Source: Hygrocybe punicea
Lineage: Eukaryota > Basidiomycota > Agaricomycetes > Agaricales > Hygrophoraceae
Assembly: GCA_963556145.1 (NCBI GenBank)
Contig: OY744463.1
Location: forward strand, 5,456,001 to 5,520,000
Direction of reading: 5' to 3'
Length of the DNA stretch: 64,000 nt
Shown: positions 44,462 through 55,844 of the stretch, piece by piece
How positions within the stretch are numbered: the stretch's first letter is position 1
How the letters are laid out: every line of letters begins with the position of its first letter
The notes under the pieces: generated by a model
What the model was told of the DNA's origin: nothing
The model's database searches: none
What the model saw: the letters and a program-made list of their open reading frames with translations, nothing else
Made by a program: the position numbers and the translations under genes

Positions 44462-46250
44462 CAATACATTAACAGCCAAACTGGAAATAGGTGGACCTAT
44501 GTCAGCCCTATATTTGCTAGGCAATCCTGATCATTACACCAGCCACAAGTTTATTCCTGTGTATTGGAAAAATTATGTCAGAGAAGTGTTGAATACTTGG
44601 AAAACAGATGGTGATACAGAAATGTCAAGTGAGCCAGACAGAGTAGTACTCCAAAATCAGCAAGGCACATTTGTTGGAACATCAATGGTGCATGATTACA
44701 TTTACAGACCACAAAGGTTTGAGCATGTCAATCTAGATGAATGGATTCAATGTGCAAAACAAGTTAAAATCAAAAGAAAAATAGTTCATGATGAAATTCA
44801 CAGTGAAGATGAATTATTTTTAGAGCCAATATTACAAGATTCAGCTAATGCTTGTTTTTTTGGAGCACCAACTACTACTCATTGTGAAACTGAGGTTGAT
44901 TCTGATGATCTCAATATTGATAAGGATAACATATTATTTGATCATGACAATGATGATTACACAGATGAAACAGACAGTATGCATTCTGACAGTGTAGAAC
45001 ACATATTGTTTCTGCAAGGTCATCCACTTTATGAAACACATTGCATTGACTTCAATGAACAATATCATTTGGTTCCAAATTTCATTGGTGGTTCACTTCC
45101 CAGACGTGACAGAGGAGATAGAGAATATTATTGTACAACCATGTTAACTTTGTTCAAACCATGGAGATCTGGTCATGACTTGAAATTAGGGGACCAATCT
45201 TGGGATGAAGCATTTGACACTCATGAATTTACAAAAAGACAAATACAAATAATGGACCATTTTAATTTGAGATATGAATGTAATGATGCCAGAGATGACT
45301 TGTCAGCACAACTCAAAAGGGGTGAAATGTTACCAGATGGCACATGCCCACAGTTTATGACTGGTGACATGATATCACATCTCGATGATGACTACAGTCA
45401 AAATGGTGAAGACATAGATTATGCAGCAGATGTTCATGATGGTCAAGACAGAGAATATCATCTAAACAAATACACTGACCTTGGAAGTCATGGCAGATTG
45501 ATCAAAGCACAAATGGAATCTACAGAAAATGTTGTTAGAAATGTGGGTTGGTTAGATGATTGTCCAGAAGGCAATGTAGCAGTGAACATATATCCACTTG
45601 ATGTGGAAGTGCATAAGTCAGCATCTCAATGGAAATCTGCAGTTCAAGACACAAGACAACAAATTCTGGCGAAACGTAACCAGAATATTCCTTCAAACTC
45701 ACATAAACATGGCAAACAATATTCAGACCCGAATGAAAGTAATGTGATGGTTGTTGATCAGTCATACTTTATGCACAATTTCAAAGCAGAGAATACACAA
45801 AGACAGCTGTTGATTGACACTACTGTTCAACAATTCCACTTGAATACAGAACAAGATAGGGCATTCAGAATTATTGCAAACCATGCTTCATCATGTAGTG
45901 AACAATTAAAAATGCATATTGGAGGCATGGCTGGCACTGGAAAATCACAAGTGATCAAAGCTGTTGTTAGTTTTTTTAAAGCTGCAAATGAGTCTTACAA
46001 ATTTGTTATCCTTGGTCCAACTGGAACATCAGCTGCATTACAGAATGGTTCCACATATCATTACTTCTTGGGCATTAATCCAAACTCATCTGGCAAAAAT
46101 GAAGCCACCAACATTGCTCAGCTCAAGGCCAGATTAGAAGGAGTTGACTACATATTTATTGATGAGGTTTCAATGATATCTTGCCATGACTTGTATAAAA
46201 TCAGTGCCAAACTTGCGAAAGCAACAAACATTCATGACCTGCCATTTGGT
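44462..46250 (+). pseudogene. Hel-2 RepHel gene, block 3: linker and helicase N-terminal half
   Basis: In phase with block 2. An acidic linker (about 44800-45010) precedes a conserved segment and then the PIF1-like helicase with Walker A G-M-A-G-T-G-K-S near 45930 and Walker B I-D-E-V-S-M near 46160. The block itself has no stop. It ends P-F-G at 46250, where E3 is inserted, and continues G-I-N-I-I-F-A-G-D-F at 50287. Confidence 0.88.
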
Positions 46251-46869
46251 TACGAGTTCTTCCATTTATGGAAAACTCGTTCTTATACACCGGGTTTGCA
46301 GTCTGTTTGGTGATTCATTCATTCATCTCAGGGACTGAGCGAAAATTGTGTCCCAATATGGCAACTGAGTTCAAAATCCCGTTTGACTGGTTTCATTCCA
46401 GAATTCAGAGCCTCTATTGACTTGCACACTGCATAGACTGTCACCAGATTTGACAAGGAGCATGTCATGGGGACTGTCCTGCTGGAAAAAAATTATGGAG
46501 TGGATCTGGCATAATTTGGACCACCTGTGAGCTGGTTTATGCAAAAGAAATGAGTATGGATACAATAACTGGTGTAATACTGCAAAGTAAAATGTGGTAA
46601 TTTCTAGCTATATTCTCTTGTATGTATGGTACACCTTTGTCCACTGAAAGCAGCTGTGAAATGTCATATCTGAATTTCTAAGATGCAAACAAGCAAGGGT
46701 GGTCCGGACTTGTGGCTGACATTCGAGCGGAGTCTGAAATGCACAGTCAGACCATTCGAGCTCAGACGAGTGCAAAACCTTCAGTTGCTCAACAGCAAGA
46801 TCGTCGGGGGGGGGTGGTGTACAGAAAGGTAAGCACGTACTTTTATTTGTATGGTCTAATAATGATGTC

Positions 46870-48075
46870 TGCACCCCCCGCATCTCATCCGCGTTGAAAA
46901 TGAGGAGCCGGGGGGTCTCAGGACCTTGCAATCCCGCCATCTGCCCAACCACCCCACCCCCCCTGTTTCCGCCCATCAGTCCACCCTACCCCGCTTGTTT
47001 TCGACCACCCCCGGCTCGTCTATGCCCCCCGCACCTCGTTCACGTTGAAAACGGGGGGTCGGGGGGTCTCAGGAGCTCGCGCTGCCGCCATCTGCGCTCC
47101 CACCACCACACCCAGTTTGTTACACCCTAAACACACCGTCCCACACGGTTTTTGGCCACACCCGGTTGGAATACACCCACGGCGCATCGTTCCCGTTGAA
47201 AACGAGTGGCCGCGGGCCCTGAACCCTCGCGCTGCCGCCATCTGTGCCCAACCACTCACCCCCTCTTTTTACACCCCAAACACGCCTCCCCTCACGGTTC
47301 TTGGCCACGCCCGGCTGGAAAACACCCACGGCGCGTCGTTCCCATTGAAATCGAGTGGCCATGGGGCCCCAATCCCTCGCATCACCATTATGTGCCAAGC
47401 ATCACCCCCCCGACTCTTTTACACCCAGGACACGCCACCCCACGCCGTTTTCGACCACCCCCAGCTCGTATACGCCCCCCACGCCTCGTTCGCGTCGAAA
47501 ACGAGACTTCGGGGTGTCCCAGTCCCACCCGTTTCCGCCCAGTGTCCAAGCATCACCCCCCCCCCGACTGTTTTACACCCAGGACACGCCACCCTACGCC
47601 GTTTTCGACCACCCCCAACTCGTATACGCCCCCCACGCCTCGTTCGCGTAGAAAACGAGACTTCGGGGTGTCCCACTCCCACCCGTTTCCGCCCAGTGCC
47701 TAAGCAACACGCCCCCCAACTGTTTTCCACCCAGGACACGCCACCCACGCCGTTTTTGACCAGCCCCAACTCGTATACGCCCCCCACGCCTCGTTCGCGT
47801 AGAAAACGAGGCGTCGGGGGGTCCCAGTCTCACCCGTTGTCGGCCAGTGCCCAAGCACCTCCGGACTCAAGCACCCATCTTCCTATTTTTTACACCGGTT
47901 TTTGGCCATGCCCGGCTAGCACAGGCCCACGGCGCCTCGTTCCCATCAAGCACAAGCAGTAGTAGGGTCTCAATCGTTGCGCGTTGCCACCATGCACCCA
48001 ACCACCCACCCTGTTTGCTCAGTTTTTGGCCACGCTGGGTTGGAATTGGGCCAGTGCGCCTGGTTCCCATTGAGC
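46870..48075 (+). repeat. Diverged 150-bp minisatellite of E3
   Basis: About eight units. The GTTTTCGACCACCCC and CCTCGTTCGCGTnGAAAACGAG cores are kept, while flanking parts differ from those of E1. Confidence 0.8.
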
Positions 48076-48465
48076 GGCACATTTTCAAGTTCAATTCATT
48101 CTTCTATTGCTTATTCACAAATATTGACAGTATATCAGTATTAATTAACTATTATTATTGTATTTATTATTTGAAATATTGCAGTATTAGCATTTTGCAA
48201 GTTTCAACTGGTGGTTTCCATACCAGTCCTTTGAACACCCTGATTCTGTACCAATTTCTACTGCTAAAAGATATTCTAATTCCTTCTGAGCATTATCTGA
48301 ACCTATCTGGGTATGAATTTTTATTCAGGAGTATCAATAAAATTAGCAAGTTAATATTCACCCATTAGGGGGGAATCTGTTCACTCCTTTGAACACCAAT
48401 GTTTTGATCATAAAACATTCAAATATTACTGGATTCCCTTGAAAATTGGTATGAGAGGGGAGTTA

Positions 48466-48509
48466 AACAAAATCTGAGTAGACAGAATTCTGTCTACTCA
48501 GATTTTGTT
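48466..48509. repeat. Perfect 44-bp palindrome
   Basis: AACAAAATCTGAGTAGACAG plus AA, immediately followed by its exact reverse complement; zero spacer, 22-bp arms, centred at GAATTC. Confidence 0.95.
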
Positions 48510-50238
48510 CAAGATAAATTGGCCACCTGTCGCATTTTAGGTTAATTGTGGCCCGATACGTGTGTTGCAGAGAAAAAATAATTAAAAAAATAATTAAACA
48601 AATAATTGCTTTTACCTGGGGTTCAGACTTTGCACCCTGTCCATGGCATACAACTAAATAAATTCCTATAAAATTGTAAGAGGTTCTCCACATATCCTGC
48701 TACAACCTTGCCTGCAAAGGCTAAGGATTTCAAGCTAAATTAGAATAATGGTTGAATATTCATAAAATGTTGTCAGTAAATTAATACTGAGTCCAGTTGA
48801 ACTCAAAATGCTTTACCTTTGCAGGAGGACTTGTTGTACATCATGTGGAGAGATATGTGGAAAGTCCTGGAAATTTATTGAGTAGTATATGAAGACAGAT
48901 TTACCAAATCCATGAATTGCTGAAAACCTTATGCTGTTTGGTTTGACAAAGAATTTTTGGCACCTAATTTGTTCTAAATAAAATCCCTCTGGAGTAAAGG
49001 TAGTAGTGTGAGGCTAATAGAAAACATTAGGGATTTTTTGAGAATTTTGTATGCCATTATTGTGAAGATATAGTCAACATCCCACATTGTACAAGTTACC
49101 AAGCAAGTTGCAGTATGTTGACTTTAACATAAGGGCAGCTTTACATTTCATATTTTTAAAATATTTGATGTTTTCTCTAGGTTCTATACTACAATTCACA
49201 TCTATGATTCAAAGAGATTAGACTACATCTCTGCTCAAGAAAAATCAAATACAAAACACTGGAAATGCTTGGTATTCTGCTTTAAATCATTCATGGTGCT
49301 GGCAAGGCAGGATACAGAAGTTAGAATACAGCAGCTATAATGGAAGGTAAATAAGAGTGATAAATGGTTAATTTGGAGACAGGTAAGTTAAGAAAGCATA
49401 TTTTGGTGTGGCATTTTTTTCCAAATGACCAGAAACATCATTTTTCTTCCATTAAATAAAGTACTGAAAATTTATTGTGTACCTGCAATGAGTCATTTTA
49501 CAACACAAATAGGAATAAGCAGAATAACAATTCACAAAGCTCTAGTGCCAAAGATAGTGCAGATTTCAACAAATTTATAAAATTTGATTAATATTGACTC
49601 TATTTGTACCTAAAAAGCCTTGACATTGCTGTAGCATTTGTAGTGTAACATGTCAACAGTGTCCTACAAATTTTCTGGTATGTATTTGGTTGGGCATTGC
49701 AGCAAAACAGTGAAAACAAGGCCTGCATCACCAAAAGCAGAGCACATGAGTTGCTTAGTCATTGCTTAGTCAGTATCACTATCAGTATCTGCAACACACT
49801 TCAGTATTGAGCCTTAATTGTTGTGTTCAATGATGCCATTGAATACTGTACTGTTGGAAATGGTAATCTTGTTATTGTACATTGTTATGTTGGTCTTAGT
49901 CATTTCTTCTTTGTCATTGGTCTGGACTGATTGGTCTGTTGTTTGGTTGATTCAGTACCATTCTATTTGGTTTATTCCATTCCTACATGTATATAATTAG
50001 CATGCTAACATTCTGGATAGTTGAACATTGGTTACACCATACACCGAACTTCCTCCATCCATTTTGATACTCTAAGCATAGCTTTAAGTATCGTCAGAGT
50101 CTAACCACTCATATCCATGCAACCCATTCCTTACATGTACTGGTAGTGTTGGAAATTTAATGTGAATATTGATAACATTATGATAATAAAGTATCTCAAT
50201 CTGAAAATGACAACTGACAAGTTTCAGAGAGGGCTGCC

Positions 50239-50286
50239 CAGAAGAACTCGTTCATGCCACGCTGGCGATGGCCCACTTCCCCAAGT
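50239..50286 (+). other. E3 3' terminal hairpin
   Basis: AGAAGAACTCGTTCATGCCA, CGCTGGCGATGGCCC and ACTTCCCCAAGT; one base different from E1 in the inner loop. Confidence 0.8.
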
Positions 50287-52526
50287 GGGATAAACATAAT
50301 ATTTGCTGGAGACTTTGCACAATTGCCACCTGTTGGAGGATCAGCATTGTATAGTGGAACAGTTGGCACACAAGCACATTCTGGATTAACACCATATGCT
50401 CAAGAAACCGCTGTTGGCAAAGCACTTTGGCATCAGGTAACCACTGTTGTTATTCTCAGAGAAAACATGAGACAAAAGACTCAAACTCCCCAAGATGTAA
50501 AGTTCAGAACTGCATTGGTTAATATGCGCTATGGAATGTGTACTCCAAATGATATTATATTTTTGAGAAGCCGAATTGCAGGAAAAAGACCTGATCAACC
50601 TAATGTTGCCTCAAAGAATTTCAGAAATGTCCCAATCATCTGTGGCATTCACTCTCAAAAGGATCAGATCAATCTACTTGGCTGTGAAAGATTTGCAAAA
50701 GACACAAACCAGAAATTAATCAACTTTTATTCCATTGACAGATGGGGAAAGGAAAAGGATGCATCTATAAGAAATAAATCAAAAGGCAAATCAAAAGCAC
50801 TTCATGAATCTGGTGAGATAGACTTTGATACTCAAAGAGAAATATGGAAGGTGCACCATGGTGGAACAGAAAACTTTGCTGGTAAATTATCCTTGTGTGT
50901 TGGAATGCCAGTCATGCTTAGAAACAATGATGCAACTGAACTTTGCATCACGAAGGGACAAGAAGGATTTGTTGTTGGTTGGCAGTGGATCATAGAAAGC
51001 GTGTACTGGACACATTGTTTGTTGAGCTTCAAAATCCACCAAAGCTTGTGCAGATTCCTTCTCTGCCACCCAATGTTGTGCCAATTGTGAAAAATACCAA
51101 GACAGTTCAGTGTGTATTTCCCAGTGATTTAAAAGAGAGAATAGAAAGACAACAGGTTTGGGTTTTGCCAAACTTTGCAATGACTGCACATGCCGCTCAA
51201 GGAAAGACAAGACCATACAATGTTGTGCATTTAAACAGCTGCTTTTCACACATGGCATATTATTCATCATTGTCAAGAAGTGCTACTGCTGCTGGCACAG
51301 TAATTATACAAGGATTTGACAACAAGATGATCACTAGAGGATGCTCTGGATATCTTAGACAAGAATTTAGGGAACAAGAACTGCTTGATGACATCATAAG
51401 AATGAGATATGAAGGCACATTGCCAGAACATATTGCACAAGATGTCCGGTCATCCATGATTCAAAGGTTTCAACAATGGAAAGGCACTGGATATGTTCCA
51501 TATAAAACTGATGCAGTTTTGAAGTGGTCAGACAGTGATCCCCTGGTGATTGCTCCTATGGAAGTCAGTCCATGGCACATCATTGAGAAGAACAAAAATA
51601 AGCAAGCAACCACATCAATTTCTACTCCTTTTATCCTTGCAAAAGGATCTGTTCTACTTTTGTCCAGGAAGCATTTGATTGAACCTTGTGAACTGCCAGC
51701 AGCTAAGAGACAACGAACAGATATGTCAGCTTCCCCAGCAGGTTTGCCATGGGATGAAATCAATTACAGTTGTGCATATGATTCCATCCTGGTTATATTG
51801 TTTGATCTCTGGAAGGAAAATCATACAGTATGGTCTAAAGTATTTCATGATATGAATGATTATCTGGCTACTTTATCTGATGGCTTCTCAGATATATTGA
51901 AAGGCAATATGACATTTGTGCAACTCAGAAATGACTTAAGGGCTGTTTTGCATGATGAGCATCCTGAGACATATCTAATGGGACCTGTTGGAATTAGTGT
52001 TGCAACTCTAGCCATGGAGCTTTTACACATAAACACTGCAGTCACATCTTCTCAGCATCAATGTACAAAATGTAAATTTGCTGAAAAACCAGTGGATAAT
52101 CAACTTGGTTATGTTTTACATGGAGAAACTTCAGTACAAGGGTCTACTATGAATTGGATTGAAATATTGTCCCAACAAACACATCGAAGGTGTTCTAAGT
52201 GTCAATCAGCTATGCAACAAATCTTATTCTACAATAAAGTGCCACTTGTGCTTGTTTTGGAATATCCACTCATGGATATTGAGACCAGTCATACACTTGA
52301 GTTTGAGACTGACAAAGGCATCAAGTCATTGAGGTTGAAAGGAATTGTTTATCATGGCCAATATCATTTCACCAGTAGAATCATAAGTGCAGACAAGAAG
52401 GTTTGGTTTCATGATGGTATGACTACTGGAAATACTTGTTCATATGATGGTATGCTTGATAAATTATCTGATGCTGATGTTAGACAATGCAGAGGCAAGA
52501 ATCTTGTGTTGACAATATATGCTTAA
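50287..52526 (+). pseudogene. Hel-2 RepHel gene, block 4: helicase C-terminal half and USP-like domain
   Basis: Resumes with A-G-D-F-A-Q-L-P-P-V, then R-E-N-M-R-Q, and H-A-A-Q-G-K-T intact (damaged in Hel-1). A small deletion near 50985, relative to Hel-1, shifts the frame; coding then continues in the frame that ends at 52526. The C-terminal part (from about 51740) is a C19-like cysteine protease domain: N-Y-S-C-A-Y-D, zinc-ribbon pairs C-T-K-C and C-S-K-C, Y-H-G-Q-Y-H-F-T-S and F-H-D-G-M. All candidate catalytic residues (Cys, His, Asp) are present. Established: some Helentron/Helitron2 proteins carry cysteine protease domains of the OTU type. The closer fit to the USP type is my reading of the motifs. 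Confidence 0.87.
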
Positions 52527-52730
52527 AGTTATATATATGTGGGTGGGTGGGTGGCCAAATTTTTCTCTAAATTTTTATGAGATATGAAATAAAAAGGGGT
52601 TGGGCTGAGCAAGTCTACAACAACAACTTTTGCACTAGAATACTGGGTGGGAGTGGTGGGCTTAGTCTTGCTCAATATTATTTATGAGGTGGCAGTGTAT
52701 CAACTCAGAGCAAAGACTGGAACTTTAGGA

Positions 52731-52774
52731 AGAACTTGTTCATGCCATGTGAAGCATTGGCCCTCTAAACAAGT
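52731..52774 (+). other. Hel-2 3' terminal hairpin
   Basis: GGAAGAACTTGTTCATGCCA, TGTGAAGCATTGGCCC and TCTAAACAAGT. Located 205 bp after the transposase stop. Host exon follows at 52775. Confidence 0.8.
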
Positions 52775-52935
52775 CAACATGCAGAGATAGCTGGCTTGCT
52801 TAGAACCATTGTACTGTGCTGAAGCTTCCAGTTCCAATTCTTCACCTGTGATAATATCATTGAATTGAGATATGGCTGTATGAAATTTCACTCACCAGCA
52901 GCTATAAGCTGATAAAACTTATTCGTAGATGGCTA
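52775..52935 (-). pseudogene. Host gene interrupted by Hel-2, 5' part
   Basis: Minus-strand exon 52845-52775 reads G-E-E-L-E-L-E-A-S-A-Q-Y-N-G-S-K and so on, and continues at 17238 with T-K before a GTAAGAG donor. A 50-nt intron (52846-52895, GTGAGTG to CACAG) precedes it. A further exon lies at about 52896-52935; its upstream limit is unclear. With 16395-17238 this forms one gene cut by 35.5 kb of Helitron DNA. Product unknown. Confidence 0.6.
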
Positions 52936-54612
52936 GGGGAGAGTTACTGTATCTACAGATTTTCGCACGTTGGATGACTGTAATGTAGATACGCCTTCTG
53001 CATTAGTTACAGGTCTCAAGCTGTCTGCTCTAATATTTACTTTATCAACATATAAAATGTCTGCATTTATGTTCATATAAGTTTTGTTATGTATGATCCG
53101 GATCGTTCTGTGTCTAACTGCATGTCAACATTCTGTATAATGAAAGAGGCAACAAATATTTGTCGAGTACATGTATTGTAAGAATGTTCTGGAAACAAGA
53201 TCACATGACAGATGTGTACCATTGTTTGCAAGAAGACGTTTGTTGAAAATGGACTCCTTGTGCATTACTTTGTGATTTTTTCATGATGTCCATGTCCTGC
53301 CGCACTGCAACCAAACAAGCTTCCAAGTATGTTTTCATTTCTTGATAACAACTATTCCATATTATTGACCTATTACAACTCCCGTTAAGGGAATCGTTTT
53401 ATGAGGTCGTTTTCCGCCAATGACAAAATTGTCGCTAACGCTGATTTTACAAGTCATGAGAACTTATTTCAATAAGCTGTGTGAAATCATTTCTAACTGT
53501 GGGAAATAAAAATGATAGTCCATTGTGAAGCAATCTGACTCATGGAATTTGAGCCAAAAAGAAAATACTTTCCCACAGTCAAGAATATATCATTTTCTTG
53601 TCATAGCTATTGAGCCAGCTCTACTTTAGTTCGTGCATTCTGGTGTCAGCATTGCATTATTTCATGCATCACATTGAATAACATTGATTTCTGTCCTCTT
53701 AAGGCCAAGTCTTGGACATGTTTTCCAGTACCCAAACTCTGATTTCGATGTGTTGCATTGAAAATTTCAGAAGCTACTGCAAATTCTTCGTATCCCAAAG
53801 TCAATTTTGCAGAATTTTTGTTAAAAGAACAACTTCCTTCCCCAACAATGCAATAACTGTCTGATTTCTGCTTTGGATCAAGTAACCAGTGCATTTAAAA
53901 CTGAGTTTTATGGATTACTTTAAGGATGAATTATTTATTTGTTGATCAAATTTTCAACAATGGCGAGCGAATGTGGAGTTTGCGGTGCATAGTTGCACCT
54001 TAGTGAGGTGGGGTCTATCTCCCCTATGAGCAACAACCGGCATGCATCTCGTGGAAGTTGTCCATCAACAAGATACCTCCACTAACACATGTATTGTTAA
54101 ACATGTTCACTAACTTACAAGCTTTATGACATGAAAGTCACGTGATCACTTGAATATTCAAATGTTCTCGCCGATCATATTCATGCACATTTCTTTATGT
54201 TCTCGTATGACAAATGTTTACATCAAGTCCATTCAACCTGATATATCCACCAGGTAAAAATGCATTTGAATTTTCGGAAACTTTTGGAAATTATACCATT
54301 GTGGCATTAATCAATGAATGAATTGCCAAAGCTTGGGAAAAATAGGAAAGCAATGTTCATATCACATCACGGTGCTGGAAAGTTCAAGAACCTGGCCTAA
54401 TTTTCAACAATATGAATAAAGTTTAGATATATGGAGTTATGGTTTCGTCAAGTTAATATCCCCCTGAATTAAGTTGTTGCTGTAATGCACGTTTTTCGAA
54501 AGAAGTATTCTTCTATTTTCAAGACAGCAATCATTTAGTCAATCCAATGTTCTTTGCACTAATCAACTCTCTAAGCAAGCATAATAATAAAATAAGATTC
54601 CACCGGACTTGT
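52936..54612. other. Host spacer, AT-rich
   Basis: Upstream of the split gene. It may hold its promoter and first exons, but I could not model them. CTGTGGGAAA near 53500 and TTTCCCACAG near 53570 form an inverted pair of about 10 bp. One modest open frame (53646-53894, minus). Confidence 0.4.
53646..53894 (-). CDS. Unrecognised 82-codon open frame
   Basis: Ordinary composition (one Cys-Ser-Phe-Asn segment, Y-E-E-F-A-V-A-S-E-I-F-N). No domain, signal peptide or splice context recognised. It could be an exon of the split host gene or chance. Confidence 0.2.
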   Translation of the reverse strand: MHWLLDPKQKSDSYCIVGEGSCSFNKNSAKLTLGYEEFAVASEIFNATHRNQSLGTGKHVQDLALRGQKSMLFNVMHEIMQC

Positions 54613-54826
54613 GATTTGCGTGATTATTCAAGCATTCAAACATATTTATTTAATCACGTGAGTCATGTCATTATTCGAGTGTTCAAACACATTTATTCAA
54701 TCATGTGAGTCACATGATTATTCGAGCGTTCAAACACATTTATTCGATCACATGAGTCATGTGATTATTCGAAAGTTCAAACATCGCTGTGATCACTTGA
54801 TCATTCGAACATTCAAATACCCTATT
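54613..54826 (+). repeat. About 47-bp tandem repeat, four units
   Basis: Unit TGATTATTCGAGCGTTCAAA then CACATTTATTCGATCACATGAGTCA. Contains the palindrome-like TCACATGA/TCATGTGA. It explains the small open frame there. Confidence 0.75.
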
Positions 54827-54868
54827 TGGTCGAGTGATGAAATCATATTAACATTAAAGATGAATTCT

Positions 54869-55836
54869 TAGTCATATGCATGGGTAGTGTCACGATCCCA
54901 TGACACATGACTTTGACCTCAACTACGCGGCAACAGCAAGACCAAATGTAATGAAACGAAGACGGGCGAGGTTAGGGGGAGAAAAGAGCAGCGGGAAGTG
55001 GTGCACCTGCGCTGCAATAAGTATTTATTTATAGAGTTCTATCATACTGACTAACCAGACAACTACAGACACACCACACAACCACGATGACGAACCAACT
55101 ATGAGGACGGGGACAAAAAGGACAAGGGGATGAGGACAGCAACCGCAACCGTGATGATGGCAACCGCGACAATGGCACCCGTGACAACGGCAAGCCACAA
55201 CAACGGCAAGGCACGACAATTGCAAACGATGACGGCAAGTCACGATGATCGCAAACAACAACGGCAAGCCAGGGTGATGGCAAATGACGACAACGGCAAG
55301 CGTGGTGGCAACGGACCACGAAGGCAAAGAGAGGAGCAGTGGGGGTGGTGCACCCACCACCCGCTGCAACAGGTATGTCTTTTATTATAATTATACATTG
55401 CTACGCTACTGACTACAGCCGCAGATGCTCCCCAACCCCCACGCTCACACCCACCCCCCTCAACCAGTGGGCCAACGGCAGATGCCAAGAGCAGTGCTGG
55501 CCAAATGACCACCAGACATGCTGGTGACGGCATGCCCTCAACCCACCTTGTGAACCAGCGTCACCATGCCAATTGACACCAGCACCACGTCTGTGAGGAT
55601 ACCACCAAGGAGACGAGGTGGAGACGAGGAGGAGACGAGGAGGCCCACCCACGTCACCTCGCAAAGATGCAGTGCGACGTCAATCGATGTCGGTGCTGTG
55701 TTTGTGAGGTAATGGGAGGTTGGGCCTTCTGGCGTAGACCCGCGGGTTACCTGTACCCGTGCCACAGGTACGGGTTTCCACGGGTATGGGTACGGGTAGC
55801 CGTGGAATACCCACGGGTTACCCGTGCCATTCACTA
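54869..55836 (+). mobile_element. Non-autonomous hAT-like element, copy H4
   Basis: 968 bp with an 8-bp target duplication TGAATTCT (54861-54868 and 55837-55844). Imperfect inverted ends TAGTCATATGCATGGGTA and TAGTGAATGGCACGGGTA (13 of 18 positions). The right subterminal region is rich in CCCGTG/CACGGG motifs, as in H3. The interior has short CGGCAAG/CGACAA repeats and no transposase. Confidence 0.78.
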
Positions 55837-55844
55837 TGAATTCT

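Larger units (their letters stand above)
46251..50286 (+). mobile_element. E3: non-autonomous Helitron2-like element with a unique 2.1-kb interior
   Basis: 4036 bp, TACGAGTTCTTCC to CCCCAAGT. Removal joins GGT to GGG with no frame change. The first 600 bp and the 3' hairpin resemble E1. The minisatellite (46870-48075) is a diverged version. From 48076 to 50238 lies AT-rich sequence found nowhere else in the window, without a convincing open frame, and with a perfect 44-bp palindrome at 48466-48509. The unique segment may be captured DNA. Confidence 0.85.
17239..52774 (+). mobile_element. Hel-2: Helitron2-like element with RepHel gene, loaded with nested insertions
   Basis: 5' end TACGAGTTCTTCC at 17239, 3' end AAACAAGT at 52774. 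The flanks rejoin a host exon without duplication. The total is 35.5 kb. Subtracting Gypsy (18151-25667), LINE (25877-33636), E2 copy b (39136-40473), E1 copy b (40988-44461) and E3 (46251-50286) leaves about 11.4 kb. Net order: 5' hairpin, AT-rich leader, 150-bp minisatellite, other tandem repeats, a single large gene in four blocks, 3' hairpin. The terminal motif ACGAGTTCTTCC and the internal inverse GGAAGAACTTGT before the 3' end (one mismatch) form the asymmetric terminal inverted repeats known for Helitron2/Helentron elements. The gene has one stop and one frameshift. Confidence 0.88.

Noticed and set aside
39136..50286. E1, E2 and E3 as introns or inteins of the Helitron gene, since removal restores the frame
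   Set aside because: The edges are TACGAG and CAAGT rather than GT and AG, the elements occur in both orientations, carry their own terminal hairpins, and are not open reading frames.
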